From Niabella ginsenosidivorans (lineage in GTDB: Bacteria > Bacteroidota > Bacteroidia > Chitinophagales > Chitinophagaceae), in assembly GCF_001654455.1 (NCBI RefSeq), contig NZ_CP015772.1:3720001-3784000 (forward strand): a stretch of DNA of 64,000 nucleotides, in the 5' to 3' direction. Below are positions 36,976-46,008 of the stretch, in pieces (position 1 is the stretch's first letter; every line of letters starts with the position of its first letter). The position numbers and the translations under genes are program-made. The notes beneath the pieces were generated by a model. That model saw only the letters and a program-made list of their open reading frames with translations. It was not told the DNA's origin and ran no database searches.

Positions 36976-38346
36976 CTATTTTACCAAAGCGCCTGCTTCA
37001 TCTGCTGTCAGTGCATGTGCCAGCACTTTTTCATTACTGTACTGATCGGCTCCGATATCCCATTTACCGCTCCGGGCCTGCCCGTCCATATCTACTGTTA
37101 CCACAGCATAAGCAGCCGTTCCGGCACCTATGGCAGGGCTTCCTTTATCCAAACGGCTGATGCCTTTTGCATCTCTGATCAACTTTGGGTCCTGTTCAAT
37201 AAAACCCGATGCCGGCATGTCTCCACCCTTTGCATCCGCAACGATATTATTTTTCCAGACCGGGTTGCTATAAGGGCCCGAAATATGCGCAGCAACACCG
37301 CCGCCCTGTATAATATTGCCGGCTATTATTACAGCAGTGGCACCGATGCCGTTTTTCCGGGATGTCTGCTCTATATTCTTTTTGTTGTTCACCAGGGTAT
37401 TAAACGCAATCAGCACACGGTCCGGCCGGTCGTGCGCTATCAATGGTGCGCCATCAGCCACCTCGCCGTCTCCGTTACCAATCACAATGGCCGGGTTACA
37501 GTTCTCAAAATAATTACTAAAGACAACATGATCATCTCCAAAAATGCGAAGCCCGGGTGTATTGAAAAAACAGTTACCATATACTGCGCATTTATTTCCA
37601 TGCCGCAACGTAAACTGTGCCGGGCAGTCGCGGATGGTGTTGTAGCGCAGCACAACACCGGAAGCCTTTACAGAGATCAGTTCCGTTTCCCCGGCGCATT
37701 TTTCAAAAAGATTATACTCTACAATACTGTTGCTTGCAGAAAGGCTGAAACCGCTGAGGCCAAACTGCAATGTCTCGGCGCCGTTTGCGCCACCCTGATC
37801 CGGAAAATTATAGAAATAATTGTGATGGATATGCAGGCGCTCAGCAATCTGGCTCCCTTCTCCCCTTATAGCCAGCATACGCCCCATATTGTTTTTATTT
37901 TGAAATGTATTATAGTCGATTTCATGATCATTCCCCGCAATGGTAAGATACTCCCCATTACCCGGCGTTTCAAAAATGTTATGTGTCCAGCGGCAGAAAC
38001 GGGTTCCTGCGGCAGAACGTGCATGAGAAGCAGCGTGGGTAAACCGGAAGCCTTTGATCACTACATACGCAGCAGTACCAACCAGGTTAAAGCCACCCTT
38101 GCCAGTAATAACGGCATCACCCACTGTTTCCGACCGGATCATGACAGGATGCTCTCTGGTGCCTGAGCAGCCGATCTTTATATCCTCATTAGCAGTATAG
38201 GTTCCATTCTTTACAATAATGACCGCGCCCGGCCGTGCTTTATTAATGGCCTTTTGCAGTGCTTCCACCGAAGAAACCGTGACCGGCATTGCCGTCAAAG
38301 CGGCAGCAAAATGGACGAATAAAACGGTAAAAAAGTAGTTGATCAT
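36976..38346 (-). CDS. PL6 polysaccharide lyase (alginate lyase / chondroitinase B type)
   Basis: Secreted beta-helix lyase of 456 residues that cleaves uronic-acid chains by beta-elimination, leaving an unsaturated end. The signal peptide ends near residue 19. Helix coils begin at about residue 40 (GAVIIVKNGTY). The catalytic pair is visible as Lys227 (LISVKASG) and Arg248 (TLRHGN); their 21-residue spacing equals that of the chondroitinase B pair. Calcium-site-type acidic residues occur in NGAETLQFG and CAGETELIS. PL6 members act on alginate or dermatan sulfate; the true substrate here may differ. The gene lies 54 bases after the jelly-roll lyase gene. Confidence 0.9.
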   Translation of the reverse strand: MINYFFTVLFVHFAAALTAMPVTVSSVEALQKAINKARPGAVIIVKNGTYTANEDIKIGCSGTREHPVMIRSETVGDAVITGKGGFNLVGTAAYVVIKGFRFTHAASHARSAAGTRFCRWTHNIFETPGNGEYLTIAGNDHEIDYNTFQNKNNMGRMLAIRGEGSQIAERLHIHHNYFYNFPDQGGANGAETLQFGLSGFSLSASNSIVEYNLFEKCAGETELISVKASGVVLRYNTIRDCPAQFTLRHGNKCAVYGNCFFNTPGLRIFGDDHVVFSNYFENCNPAIVIGNGDGEVADGAPLIAHDRPDRVLIAFNTLVNNKKNIEQTSRKNGIGATAVIIAGNIIQGGGVAAHISGPYSNPVWKNNIVADAKGGDMPASGFIEQDPKLIRDAKGISRLDKGSPAIGAGTAAYAVVTVDMDGQARSGKWDIGADQYSNEKVLAHALTADEAGALVK

Positions 38347-38400
38347 CTATTCCTGTTATGCATTTTAACCAGATCCACAGTTCCCGTTTGCAAAAAATGT

Positions 38401-39243
38401 TTAATCATGCGCCACACCGGGATTGGGATTGCTGTTCTTTTCATATATTTTAAAATCTGCAAGCCACAAAGACTCGTTTTTGAGCAGCGGACTTTGGCCT
38501 GCCGGGGTTTGATCAAGCTTTCCGCCGGCCAGGCTCCTGTAAATGCCATATTTGTTGCGGATATAAGAGCTGCCAATACGCCACATATCAATATTATTGT
38601 CTTTAAAATTGACCAATACTTTGTCATCACGTACGCGGGTAATCTTACAGGAATAGTAGCCATTATGCGTATAATGAATTTCTTCCTGAACCTGCACCCA
38701 TTCATCTTCAAAATCAGCCAGCGGAATATTGTCCACTATAGTTCCTTTTCCTGTATTGGCTCCGTCTACTGTATGAATGATCTGTATTCTTTTATTACTT
38801 CCATTACTGTTGGCGCGCGGTGTAATGGTAATAACCGGGCTTCCGTTATCAGGGCCATCCTGGGCCTTTAATTGATGAATATGACAAAAACTGCCGGTGG
38901 GCTGAAAGCCTTTGGGCAACTTAAACTTCCATTCCAAACGTTGCCACTCATCCCAGTTGCCCTGTATCTTGGCCCATTCGGTATTATTGGTAGCCGATTT
39001 CATTTCATTGCGCTGGCGGTCTACCGTTTTTGTATTACAGCGGTCGCCATCAATCACCGGGCTATTTATTTCACTATTCTTTTTGCCTGCCAGGGCTGCA
39101 TCCGCGGGCATAGCAGTTGTAAGGGTATAGCCATCGGAAACGGGTTCGGGAGGCCCCTGCTCAAACAACTTATTACTTTTGCAGGATAAAAAAAGCAGCA
39201 CCGGCGCCAGGGTTGCTGAAATAATATTTTTGAGCTCTTTCAT
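38401..39243 (-). CDS. jelly-roll polysaccharide lyase-like lipoprotein (PL7/PL13/PL20-like fold)
   Basis: 280 residues. The ATG at 39243 gives a lipoprotein signal with LFLSC (Cys21); a longer frame to 39306 adds no recognisable sequence. Three segments resemble the conserved strands of beta-jelly-roll lyases in the right order: RQRNEMK (76-82, compare R-x-E-L-R), HIHQLK (121-126, compare Q-I-H) and RNKYGIYRS (229-237, compare Y-x-K-x-G-x-Y). The heparinase-I-like Pfam family PF14099 is another candidate. It is flanked by PL6 and GH88 genes, which supports a lyase role, but substrate and family number are open. Confidence 0.65.
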   Translation of the reverse strand: MKELKNIISATLAPVLLFLSCKSNKLFEQGPPEPVSDGYTLTTAMPADAALAGKKNSEINSPVIDGDRCNTKTVDRQRNEMKSATNNTEWAKIQGNWDEWQRLEWKFKLPKGFQPTGSFCHIHQLKAQDGPDNGSPVITITPRANSNGSNKRIQIIHTVDGANTGKGTIVDNIPLADFEDEWVQVQEEIHYTHNGYYSCKITRVRDDKVLVNFKDNNIDMWRIGSSYIRNKYGIYRSLAGGKLDQTPAGQSPLLKNESLWLADFKIYEKNSNPNPGVAHD

Positions 39244-39308
39244 CTGTTTGTTTCTTATTGTTTTTGCAGCACCCCTTAACACTCCGGAAGGAACCTGCCA
39301 GTACATTG

Positions 39309-40508
39309 TTAGTTAAACAGGCGCTTTTTGTTATTTATCTTTTGCAGCCGCAGCAAGGCTTCCAAGTAATAGTAATCCGCATAGCTTAGTGGCACATCCA
39401 CTTCACTGTTGAATGGCTTTGACCCGGTGCTGTGCAGTAAAAGAAAACCGTAATCTTTACCAACCGGTGCCCTGTAATGATTAGTAAGGTTTGTAAGTAT
39501 CTTTGTTGCAATAGCCTTATAAGAATCACCTTTTTTACTATATGTGCTCAGCTCCAGCAACCCCGAGGCAATTACGGCTGCGGCTGATGCATCCCGTGGT
39601 TCATCAGGAATACCTGGTGCATTAAAGTCCCAATAGGGCACAAGGTCAGCCGGCAGGTTCGGGTGCTTTAAAATAAAGCCGGCAATATTTTCTGCCATTT
39701 TCAGATACTTCGGGTCTTTTGTTTCCCGGTAGCACATCGTATAGCCGTACAGCCCCCATGCCTGGCCCCGCGCCCACGCGGAAGCATCAGAATAGCCCTG
39801 ATGAGTCGTTCTTTTAATAACCTTACCCGTTGCTGAATCATAATCCACTACATGAAAGGAGCTGTAATCTTTCCGGAAATGATTCTCCATCGTTTTATTG
39901 GCATGGCTGACGGCAATATTGTAATAGGTTTTATCGCCCGTGAGCTTTGAAGCTTCAAACAACAGTTCCAGGTTGAGCATATTATCAATGATTACCGGAT
40001 AATCCCATTTCTGTTTATTATGATCCCAGGAACGGATGACACCTGCGGTTTTATTGAACCGGGTGCTCAATGTTTTAGCAGACTGAATCAATACTTCCTT
40101 GTAATGCGCATCATTTGTGAGCCGGTAACCATTCCCCACACTGCAATACACCTTAAAGCCCATGTCATGCGTGCGCCCGTTCCATTGCTCTTTTTCTATA
40201 TTTGCTGTAAACTGCTCTGCCTGTTTTTTCCATTCTGCGTTTTGAGAATACTCATACAAATACCATAATTCTCCCGGAAAGAAGCCGCTGGTCCAATCGC
40301 CCGATTTCACTAATTTCAACCGGTTGTTCTCTATGGTTCTTGGAGACACCAGCTCCCCTGATCCGTCTTTGGCTTTGTCAATTTCTGCCAGCATTACTTT
40401 TGTTTGTTGCTCTGCACCCCGGAACACTGCGGGAATATTGAGTTGCTGCGCCTGTATGGCGCCCGTGAATACCCATGTGGCTGCTATAGCAAATATCCTG
40501 TTCTTCAT
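39309..40508 (-). CDS. GH88 unsaturated glucuronyl hydrolase
   Basis: Removes the 4,5-unsaturated uronate left by polysaccharide lyases. 399 residues with a signal peptide to about residue 20. The two catalytic-site Asp residues are at THDMGF (Asp115) and IIDNMLNLELL (Asp175), 60 apart, as in characterised GH88 enzymes. Other family marks are GDWTSGFFPGELWY (about 70-83), RGQAWGLYGY (about 247-256) and VPYWDFNAP (about 286-294). It is tightly packed: four bases separate it from the GH29 gene upstream, and it is followed by two lyase genes. Confidence 0.95.
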   Translation of the reverse strand: MKNRIFAIAATWVFTGAIQAQQLNIPAVFRGAEQQTKVMLAEIDKAKDGSGELVSPRTIENNRLKLVKSGDWTSGFFPGELWYLYEYSQNAEWKKQAEQFTANIEKEQWNGRTHDMGFKVYCSVGNGYRLTNDAHYKEVLIQSAKTLSTRFNKTAGVIRSWDHNKQKWDYPVIIDNMLNLELLFEASKLTGDKTYYNIAVSHANKTMENHFRKDYSSFHVVDYDSATGKVIKRTTHQGYSDASAWARGQAWGLYGYTMCYRETKDPKYLKMAENIAGFILKHPNLPADLVPYWDFNAPGIPDEPRDASAAAVIASGLLELSTYSKKGDSYKAIATKILTNLTNHYRAPVGKDYGFLLLHSTGSKPFNSEVDVPLSYADYYYLEALLRLQKINNKKRLFN

Positions 40509-40512
40509 CTTC

Positions 40513-42387
40513 CTATTTTTTTATGAGTTGTAGTTCCAGCGGGCGCATCAGCTCCTGCCCTGAAATGGCCACAGGTTGCATCAATAACTGATGAACGCCG
40601 GGTTTTAATATTATCGTTCCCAGTTCCCGGTCTTCAATCTGCTCTCCTTTTATTGTTGGCTCAATCTTTTCTGTAGCCAGCAGCTTACCATCCAGCAATA
40701 TGCTACAGGTACCACCGGTATTGGTGTCCCTGATCCTCTTCAGTACCACACGGTATGCTGCTGCCGTTTCATTTCTAAAATTCCAGTCAATGGTCTGCGT
40801 TGCAGACTTCCATCCACTTACATAATAGCGGTTGGTCTTTCCATCACCAAATCCAAACCCTTTTCCATTCAGCGTGGCATCAAAAGCCAGCATCCGGGTC
40901 AGCGGAATATTGGGCGCCAGGTAACGGACGGCGTCAAACTTTTCGGGTATTGCCAGCTCTAACACCACTACTGTGTTTATGGTGTCCGGCGCTGTTCCGG
41001 GAAGTTCAATAACCACATCTTTTTTATCAGAACGGCTTATTTTTAAAGACTTCGACCGATCCGTTAACAGGTAAGCGCTTTTACAGGCAGACAACACCCC
41101 ACCCACATGCAATTTTCCATCGGTGGGATAATTAAACACATGCAGGTATAATTTTCCGGGCCTGGCGGTACTGACGCCCCAGCTTTGAAGCGGCAGCGGA
41201 GTGGCTTTTGTTCCATAAATGCTTTCGCCGTTTTTTTGCATCCAGTTACCAATACCTTTTAAGATCACCTCATCTTCAGGAGCCATTTCACCATTACCCA
41301 TGGGTCCTACATTCATAAGCAGGTTGCCTCCCTTAGCCGCTGCGCTTGCCAGCAGCCTTATAAAATGACCAACAGGCTTGTGCGAATGATCAAATTTACT
41401 ATAGCCATAGCTTTCATTGGTAGTAGGAATCGCTTCCCAGTCGCCTGTAACCGGGTAAAATTCCGCGGGACGATCGGCTGTGTTCTGATAATCACCAAAG
41501 TTATTCCCTGCACTCCTGGCCAGCCGGCCGTTTACCACCACATCCGGATCGGCCTTGCGGATCGCTTCCAGGATGCGGATATTTTCAGATAACGGGATCT
41601 TATGCGGCGTATCGAACCATAAAATGTCCGGGTGATATTTTTGAATCAATTCCAGTATCTGGGGAATGGCTTTTTCATCAATATAACGCTGTACCTTCTT
41701 CAGCAATTCCGGGTGCAGGTTATACCAGTTCGTCCCGCCATATAGCTGAAGATCACCACCCGGATTTTTATATTCCCAGTCATTGCCCGGGGCGTTGGGA
41801 TCCTCCCAGTCAAAAGCATGTGAATAATAGAAGCCGAATTTAATGCCCTGTTTTTTACAGGCTTCCCGCAGCTCTGCCGTCGGGTCGCGCTTGAAGGGAG
41901 TTTGAGCCGTAATATTAAAATCAGAAACCGTTGAGGGATACATGGCAAAACCATCATGATGCTTTGCAGTAATAATGAAATAGCGCATACCTGCATTTTT
42001 TGCAGCAGAGATCCATTCACTGGCATTAAATTGCACCGGGTTAAACTGATGCGCCAGTTCTAGGTATTCCTTACGTGTAATTTTTTCCTTACGCATCAGG
42101 TGCTCCGCGTAGCCCTTTACTTCCATTCCTTTCCATTCGCCACCGGGCAGGGAGTAAATGCCCCAATGTACAAACATTCCAAATTTTGCATCGCGCCACC
42201 ATTGCAACCGCTGATCCCGGTCTTTCATGGAGGCCGTCCACCAGCCGTTGACAGCATTGGCTATTGCAGCAGCATCACGCGCTGCACCTTCTTTATTGAA
42301 CATTTCCTGATCCTCATCGCCCTTCACCTGCGCCGAGGCTGTCAATAATCCGATACAACAAAAAACAAATACCGCTATCTTTTTCAT
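40513..42387 (-). CDS. GH29 alpha-L-fucosidase (third of three)
   Basis: 624 residues from the ATG at 42387, chosen because it overlaps the stop of the upstream lyase gene (ATGA) and starts a clean signal peptide MKKIAVFVFCCIG; an in-frame ATG also exists at 42399. Landmarks are KFGMFVHWGIYS, ITAKHHDGF, KFGFYYSHAFDW and ILWFDTPHK with nucleophile Asp259. A C-terminal beta module (about 510-624) may bind carbohydrate. The catalytic domain is clearly different from the other two GH29 proteins in the window, so the three probably cut different fucosyl linkages. Confidence 0.94.
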   Translation of the reverse strand: MKKIAVFVFCCIGLLTASAQVKGDEDQEMFNKEGAARDAAAIANAVNGWWTASMKDRDQRLQWWRDAKFGMFVHWGIYSLPGGEWKGMEVKGYAEHLMRKEKITRKEYLELAHQFNPVQFNASEWISAAKNAGMRYFIITAKHHDGFAMYPSTVSDFNITAQTPFKRDPTAELREACKKQGIKFGFYYSHAFDWEDPNAPGNDWEYKNPGGDLQLYGGTNWYNLHPELLKKVQRYIDEKAIPQILELIQKYHPDILWFDTPHKIPLSENIRILEAIRKADPDVVVNGRLARSAGNNFGDYQNTADRPAEFYPVTGDWEAIPTTNESYGYSKFDHSHKPVGHFIRLLASAAAKGGNLLMNVGPMGNGEMAPEDEVILKGIGNWMQKNGESIYGTKATPLPLQSWGVSTARPGKLYLHVFNYPTDGKLHVGGVLSACKSAYLLTDRSKSLKISRSDKKDVVIELPGTAPDTINTVVVLELAIPEKFDAVRYLAPNIPLTRMLAFDATLNGKGFGFGDGKTNRYYVSGWKSATQTIDWNFRNETAAAYRVVLKRIRDTNTGGTCSILLDGKLLATEKIEPTIKGEQIEDRELGTIILKPGVHQLLMQPVAISGQELMRPLELQLIKK

Positions 42388-43565
42388 TCTTCCATCCATA
42401 TTAAAGGGTTGCGTACCGGCAAATTGCGGATCACTTCTTCCACATCAGGGAAATGTTTCAGTTTTACCCAGGTATTTAACCATTGCCGATTCTTATACGC
42501 AGCTGCCCCAAAGATCAGGGACGGCTGTGCCACCGGCCATTCTTCCCAGTACATCACATCTTTTCTGAACGGCCATTTTGATTTATCCCGGATATAGGGA
42601 TACATATATGCAATCCCTTTTTTTACGGAGCGCCCATCCGGTGTCTGATACTCCCAAAGATCCTCTTCTTTCGTAGACAGGATCTGGCAGAGCGTTGCCA
42701 TAGCGTCCAGGTTGAACAAGGAATAGCCGTAAGGTTTCGTCCTTGCCAGCTCTTTGGGAAAACCGCCATCAGCGGCCATCTGAGCCGGCAGTAAAACGGT
42801 TTTATACCGGTTGCTGCAAAAATCCATTAATTTCTGATTCCCTGTAAATTTTGCAAAACAGGCTACCTGCATCGCCCAGCAGGTACCATGGTTATTGGCA
42901 GCATTCATTTCATCTTTACCGTATTGATGAGTGGTGACCCATTGCAGGTACTGTGCAAACCAGTTTTTGATCTGTTGTAATGCCTGCTGATCCATTGCCG
43001 GTGCTGACTGCATAATGTATAAACCCTGCGCTACTTCCATTAACTGGATCGCATCAATAATACCAATGCCCCGCCCCGTGGCCCGGCCCTTGATCGCCTG
43101 CGCATAGAGCAGGTTGGGATGCATCAGCGTAGCCGTATCCACAAACCAGGCGCAGGCATGCTCCATAGCCTTCTTTACGTATATCTCTTTTTTTGTGATC
43201 CGCCAGGCAGCAGCAAGCGTGCCCACAATACGGCTGAAACGGATCATGGCCTGCCGGTGCGCTACAAAATTATCCGGGTTGCTCATTCCGTCTTTTTGAA
43301 TATACGGACTATCCACGCTTACAGGGTTGGGCCACCAGTAATCGCCTTCGCTGTAAAAATCGTGCCTACCACCAGCGCTGCGCAAACAATGGGAAGCAGT
43401 AACGGTAACCGGTGGTTCCCGCAACGCTTTCTCTGCTTCCGCAAGCACCGTTTTACCCAACACTTTTACGGCTGTTTTATAAGCAGCCGGCTGTCCTGTG
43501 GCGCTTTCCTGTGCCACCGCGCTAACCGTCATTAAAAGCAACGCTATTGTTATTACTGACTTCAT
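42384..43565 (-). CDS. alginate-lyase-superfamily protein (PF05426, PL38-like)
   Basis: Secreted (alpha/alpha)-barrel lyase of 393 residues, signal peptide to SAVAQ (about residue 19). The signature GDYWWPNP (74-81) and PYIQKDGMSNPDNF (about 87-100) mark the alginate_lyase family. The active-site motif NNHGTCW has Asn225 and His226; a Tyr in TKPYGYSLFN (about 277-286) could complete the site. In Bacteroidota PL38-like enzymes cut glucuronan or mannuronan-type chains. It is packed between GH31 (three bases) and GH29 (overlap), so it belongs to the same operon as the PL6 and jelly-roll lyases. Confidence 0.85.
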   Translation of the reverse strand: MKSVITIALLLMTVSAVAQESATGQPAAYKTAVKVLGKTVLAEAEKALREPPVTVTASHCLRSAGGRHDFYSEGDYWWPNPVSVDSPYIQKDGMSNPDNFVAHRQAMIRFSRIVGTLAAAWRITKKEIYVKKAMEHACAWFVDTATLMHPNLLYAQAIKGRATGRGIGIIDAIQLMEVAQGLYIMQSAPAMDQQALQQIKNWFAQYLQWVTTHQYGKDEMNAANNHGTCWAMQVACFAKFTGNQKLMDFCSNRYKTVLLPAQMAADGGFPKELARTKPYGYSLFNLDAMATLCQILSTKEEDLWEYQTPDGRSVKKGIAYMYPYIRDKSKWPFRKDVMYWEEWPVAQPSLIFGAAAYKNRQWLNTWVKLKHFPDVEEVIRNLPVRNPLIWMEE

Positions 43566-43568
43566 CGG

Positions 43569-45713
43569 CTATTTGTTATCCGTCATAAAACGGAAGGTTA
43601 TTTTATTATACGATTGTACTGCTTTGTTATGGGGCGCTTCTACCATTCCCTTTAGCTGCCCGTTGGCCTCTTTTGCTACAGTTACGGTGCGCCAGTCAAA
43701 GCGCCCTTTTTCGTAATCCATCGTTACGCCATCATCATCATACAATTTATAAGAACCCGGTTTTGTTCCATACACCCGAATTTCCAGGTCAACCTGCTCC
43801 CCTTTCTTTGGTGCATGCAGCATAGGCGCCATCATAGGAATGATGGCCCCGTCTTTTACATAAACGGGAATTTTTTCAATTCCCGGTGTTGCCGTAATGA
43901 CTTCCCCGTTACCGGCATAGGCACCGGTATAGAAGTCGTACCAGTTTCCTTTTGGCAAAATGACCTTACGGTTCTGCTGACCGGCAAACAAAGGTGCTAC
44001 CAGCAAATATTCACCCGCCATATACTGGTCTTTTACTTCTTTTGAAACAGCTTCCAGATAAGGATTTTCTTCCAGGTTAGCTTTAACCGAACCGGTGGCT
44101 GTGCTTTCAAAGCCAGGCTCCAGGCTCATGCCCCTGAAAACCGGTGTGCCCTCAAAATGATATTTTGCAAATTCTGAATACCAGTAAGGCATCATGCGCA
44201 TGCGCAATAATGCCAGCTCTTTTATGGGCACTGCAACATCTGCATAAGACCAGGGTTTAGTACCGCTGGACCACGCGTTGATCATGGCCATGGGAGAAAA
44301 GATGACCGTTTGAAAACGGCGGATCCATTCTTCCGATGTTTTGGAAGCCCGCACTTCGGGTGTCCATAAAACACCAATATAGCCGCTGTTGATCAGCGCG
44401 GTTATAAAATCTTCATGGTTGTAATAGTCGTCATACAGCACATAGGGATAGCTGTTGGCGCCGGCGTTCGATGCTCTTACCAATCCATAGGTACGTTCAT
44501 TTTTTTTCGCAAACAGTTCCAGGCTGTAACGCATGGCCAGCACCCCATAGGTCTGGCGCATCTGCTCAGCGCTTAAGCCGGAGGGGAATGTGGCCACATC
44601 CGGCCACAGGTAATAATCATAGCCATCCACCTCATCAATCTTATAACCACTTACGCCAATATCCACCTGGTCTTTTTTCATCTGGCCAAAGAAGATCCGT
44701 CGGGCTTCCGGCAGGGTGAAGTCCGGCACTTCTCCCGTCCATACTGTATGAGAACCGGTGTAAGGGGTTATCTGTTTATAAAACGATGCCTGTTTTGAAA
44801 TATAGGGATTCATCCAGAGGTTCAGCCGGATGTCCTTGCCGAGCATTTTTTTTACAAAGCCAGCCGGGTCGGGATAACGTTTTTTATCCCACTCAAAAGT
44901 TCCGGGATAGGCGCGGCTTTGCCATCCGGGCTCCAGCCCTATAAAATCCAGCGGGTATCCTTTTAGCCGGAAAGAATCTGCTTCGGCAGCCACTTCATCA
45001 GCAGTAAATAACGATCTGACGCGCTGGGTAAAACCCAGCCCCCAGCGGGGCGGCAAGGCACCACCGCCATTAAACAGGTTATAACGCCGTATTGCATCTA
45101 ATGGAGTTGGCCCAGCAAATACATATACTTCTGTGCCGGCAGCAGGCACCTGTATCTCTACCGCATCCGAATAAGGACGGGCGCTCCAGGATTTATCCGT
45201 ATTCCTGTCTTTTTCAACCGGTGGGTTATGGCTGTCCTTTCTTACTCCTGTACCTATATATACAGTAAGGTATCTGGCGGCATTGATCAGCACGCCATAA
45301 CCCGCAGAAGAAACATAAAAAGGCACGGGCGCATGGGTTCGCCCATTATCCTTTCCCCCATAATGGTCCACATGCAATTGCAGGATCTTACCCCGCTGGT
45401 GCACGGTCTGGAAATTCAATCCTAAACCAAATACCTGTTCTTCTTTTTGTAACGGGAAACGCAGGTTGGTCTTCCCATCGCTTACTGTAGCCGAAACAGC
45501 TACCTGTGGAAACGGGAACGGCTGATCGCCCATTTTTTGTAAAGCAGCGATGGAAGGAGCGCTGCCGGCGGCTTTTAGCAGATTGTATGCTTCCGGCTGC
45601 CCCGCCACTCCTTTCCATACACCCGGCGCTACCTGTTGCCAGGTAAGCCCCTGTGCGGCTGCTCTATTTAACACAACGAGTAGAAAAAGCGTCAGAATTC
45701 CTTTATAAACCAT
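43569..45713 (-). CDS. GH31 alpha-glycosidase
   Basis: 714 residues, secreted (signal peptide to RAAAQ, about residue 21). The N-terminal beta-sandwich is followed by the (beta/alpha)8 barrel with LPPRWGLGFTQ (about 220-230), DFIGLEPGWQSRAYP (about 256-270), LNLWMNPYIS and YKIDEVDGYD, where Asp360 is the likely nucleophile. The acid/base region is around LYDDYYNHED. C-terminal beta domains include KLYDDDGVTMDY. GH31 includes alpha-glucosidases, alpha-xylosidases and alpha-galactosidases; the retained W in LNLWMNP does not settle which. It is first of the tightly packed run down to PL6 and lies just downstream of the MITE-like element. Confidence 0.92.
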   Translation of the reverse strand: MVYKGILTLFLLVVLNRAAAQGLTWQQVAPGVWKGVAGQPEAYNLLKAAGSAPSIAALQKMGDQPFPFPQVAVSATVSDGKTNLRFPLQKEEQVFGLGLNFQTVHQRGKILQLHVDHYGGKDNGRTHAPVPFYVSSAGYGVLINAARYLTVYIGTGVRKDSHNPPVEKDRNTDKSWSARPYSDAVEIQVPAAGTEVYVFAGPTPLDAIRRYNLFNGGGALPPRWGLGFTQRVRSLFTADEVAAEADSFRLKGYPLDFIGLEPGWQSRAYPGTFEWDKKRYPDPAGFVKKMLGKDIRLNLWMNPYISKQASFYKQITPYTGSHTVWTGEVPDFTLPEARRIFFGQMKKDQVDIGVSGYKIDEVDGYDYYLWPDVATFPSGLSAEQMRQTYGVLAMRYSLELFAKKNERTYGLVRASNAGANSYPYVLYDDYYNHEDFITALINSGYIGVLWTPEVRASKTSEEWIRRFQTVIFSPMAMINAWSSGTKPWSYADVAVPIKELALLRMRMMPYWYSEFAKYHFEGTPVFRGMSLEPGFESTATGSVKANLEENPYLEAVSKEVKDQYMAGEYLLVAPLFAGQQNRKVILPKGNWYDFYTGAYAGNGEVITATPGIEKIPVYVKDGAIIPMMAPMLHAPKKGEQVDLEIRVYGTKPGSYKLYDDDGVTMDYEKGRFDWRTVTVAKEANGQLKGMVEAPHNKAVQSYNKITFRFMTDNK

Positions 45714-45770
45714 AGTTAAACCCGTGTTTTATAGTGAAGAGTCAATAGTGACCGGTGAGTACTTTTTGAC

Positions 45771-45995
45771 TATTAGCTATCAATGTCGTTTCCTTTGGAG
45801 GCCGAATATCTCCCGCTGGCGGGAGTCCCCGCAGGGGGAAGGGTGGATTTCCTCCCTCCGGCCTCCGGCCACCCCCTCTAAGAGGGGGACAATTGCCAGG
45901 CCTTCACTAAACGAAAAAAATAGTATACGCCCTATGCACCTGCCAAAGTAGAACTTTACATATGTCGCTTAAGGAAACGACATTGTATTAGCTAT
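45771..45995. mobile_element. MITE-like element with 15-bp TIRs and 10-bp target duplication
   Basis: A 205-base element (45781-45985) begins with caatgtcgtttcctt and ends with its exact inverse, aaggaaacgacattg. It is bounded on both sides by the same ten bases, tattagctat (45771-45780 and 45986-45995), which is a target-site duplication. Inside are several hairpins: ctcccg-ctgg-cgggag (45810-45825) and a cccct/agggg pair near 45883-45900. It encodes no protein, so it is non-autonomous. It separates the GH95 stop from the GH31 start. Confidence 0.88.
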
Positions 45996-46008
45996 TCCCA
46001 ATTCACTT

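Noticed and set aside
36967-38166. 399-codon plus-strand open frame opposite the PL6 gene
   Set aside because: It is fully antisense to a gene with a visible Lys/Arg catalytic pair, has no family-like sequence and an odd composition rich in Cys, His and Ile.
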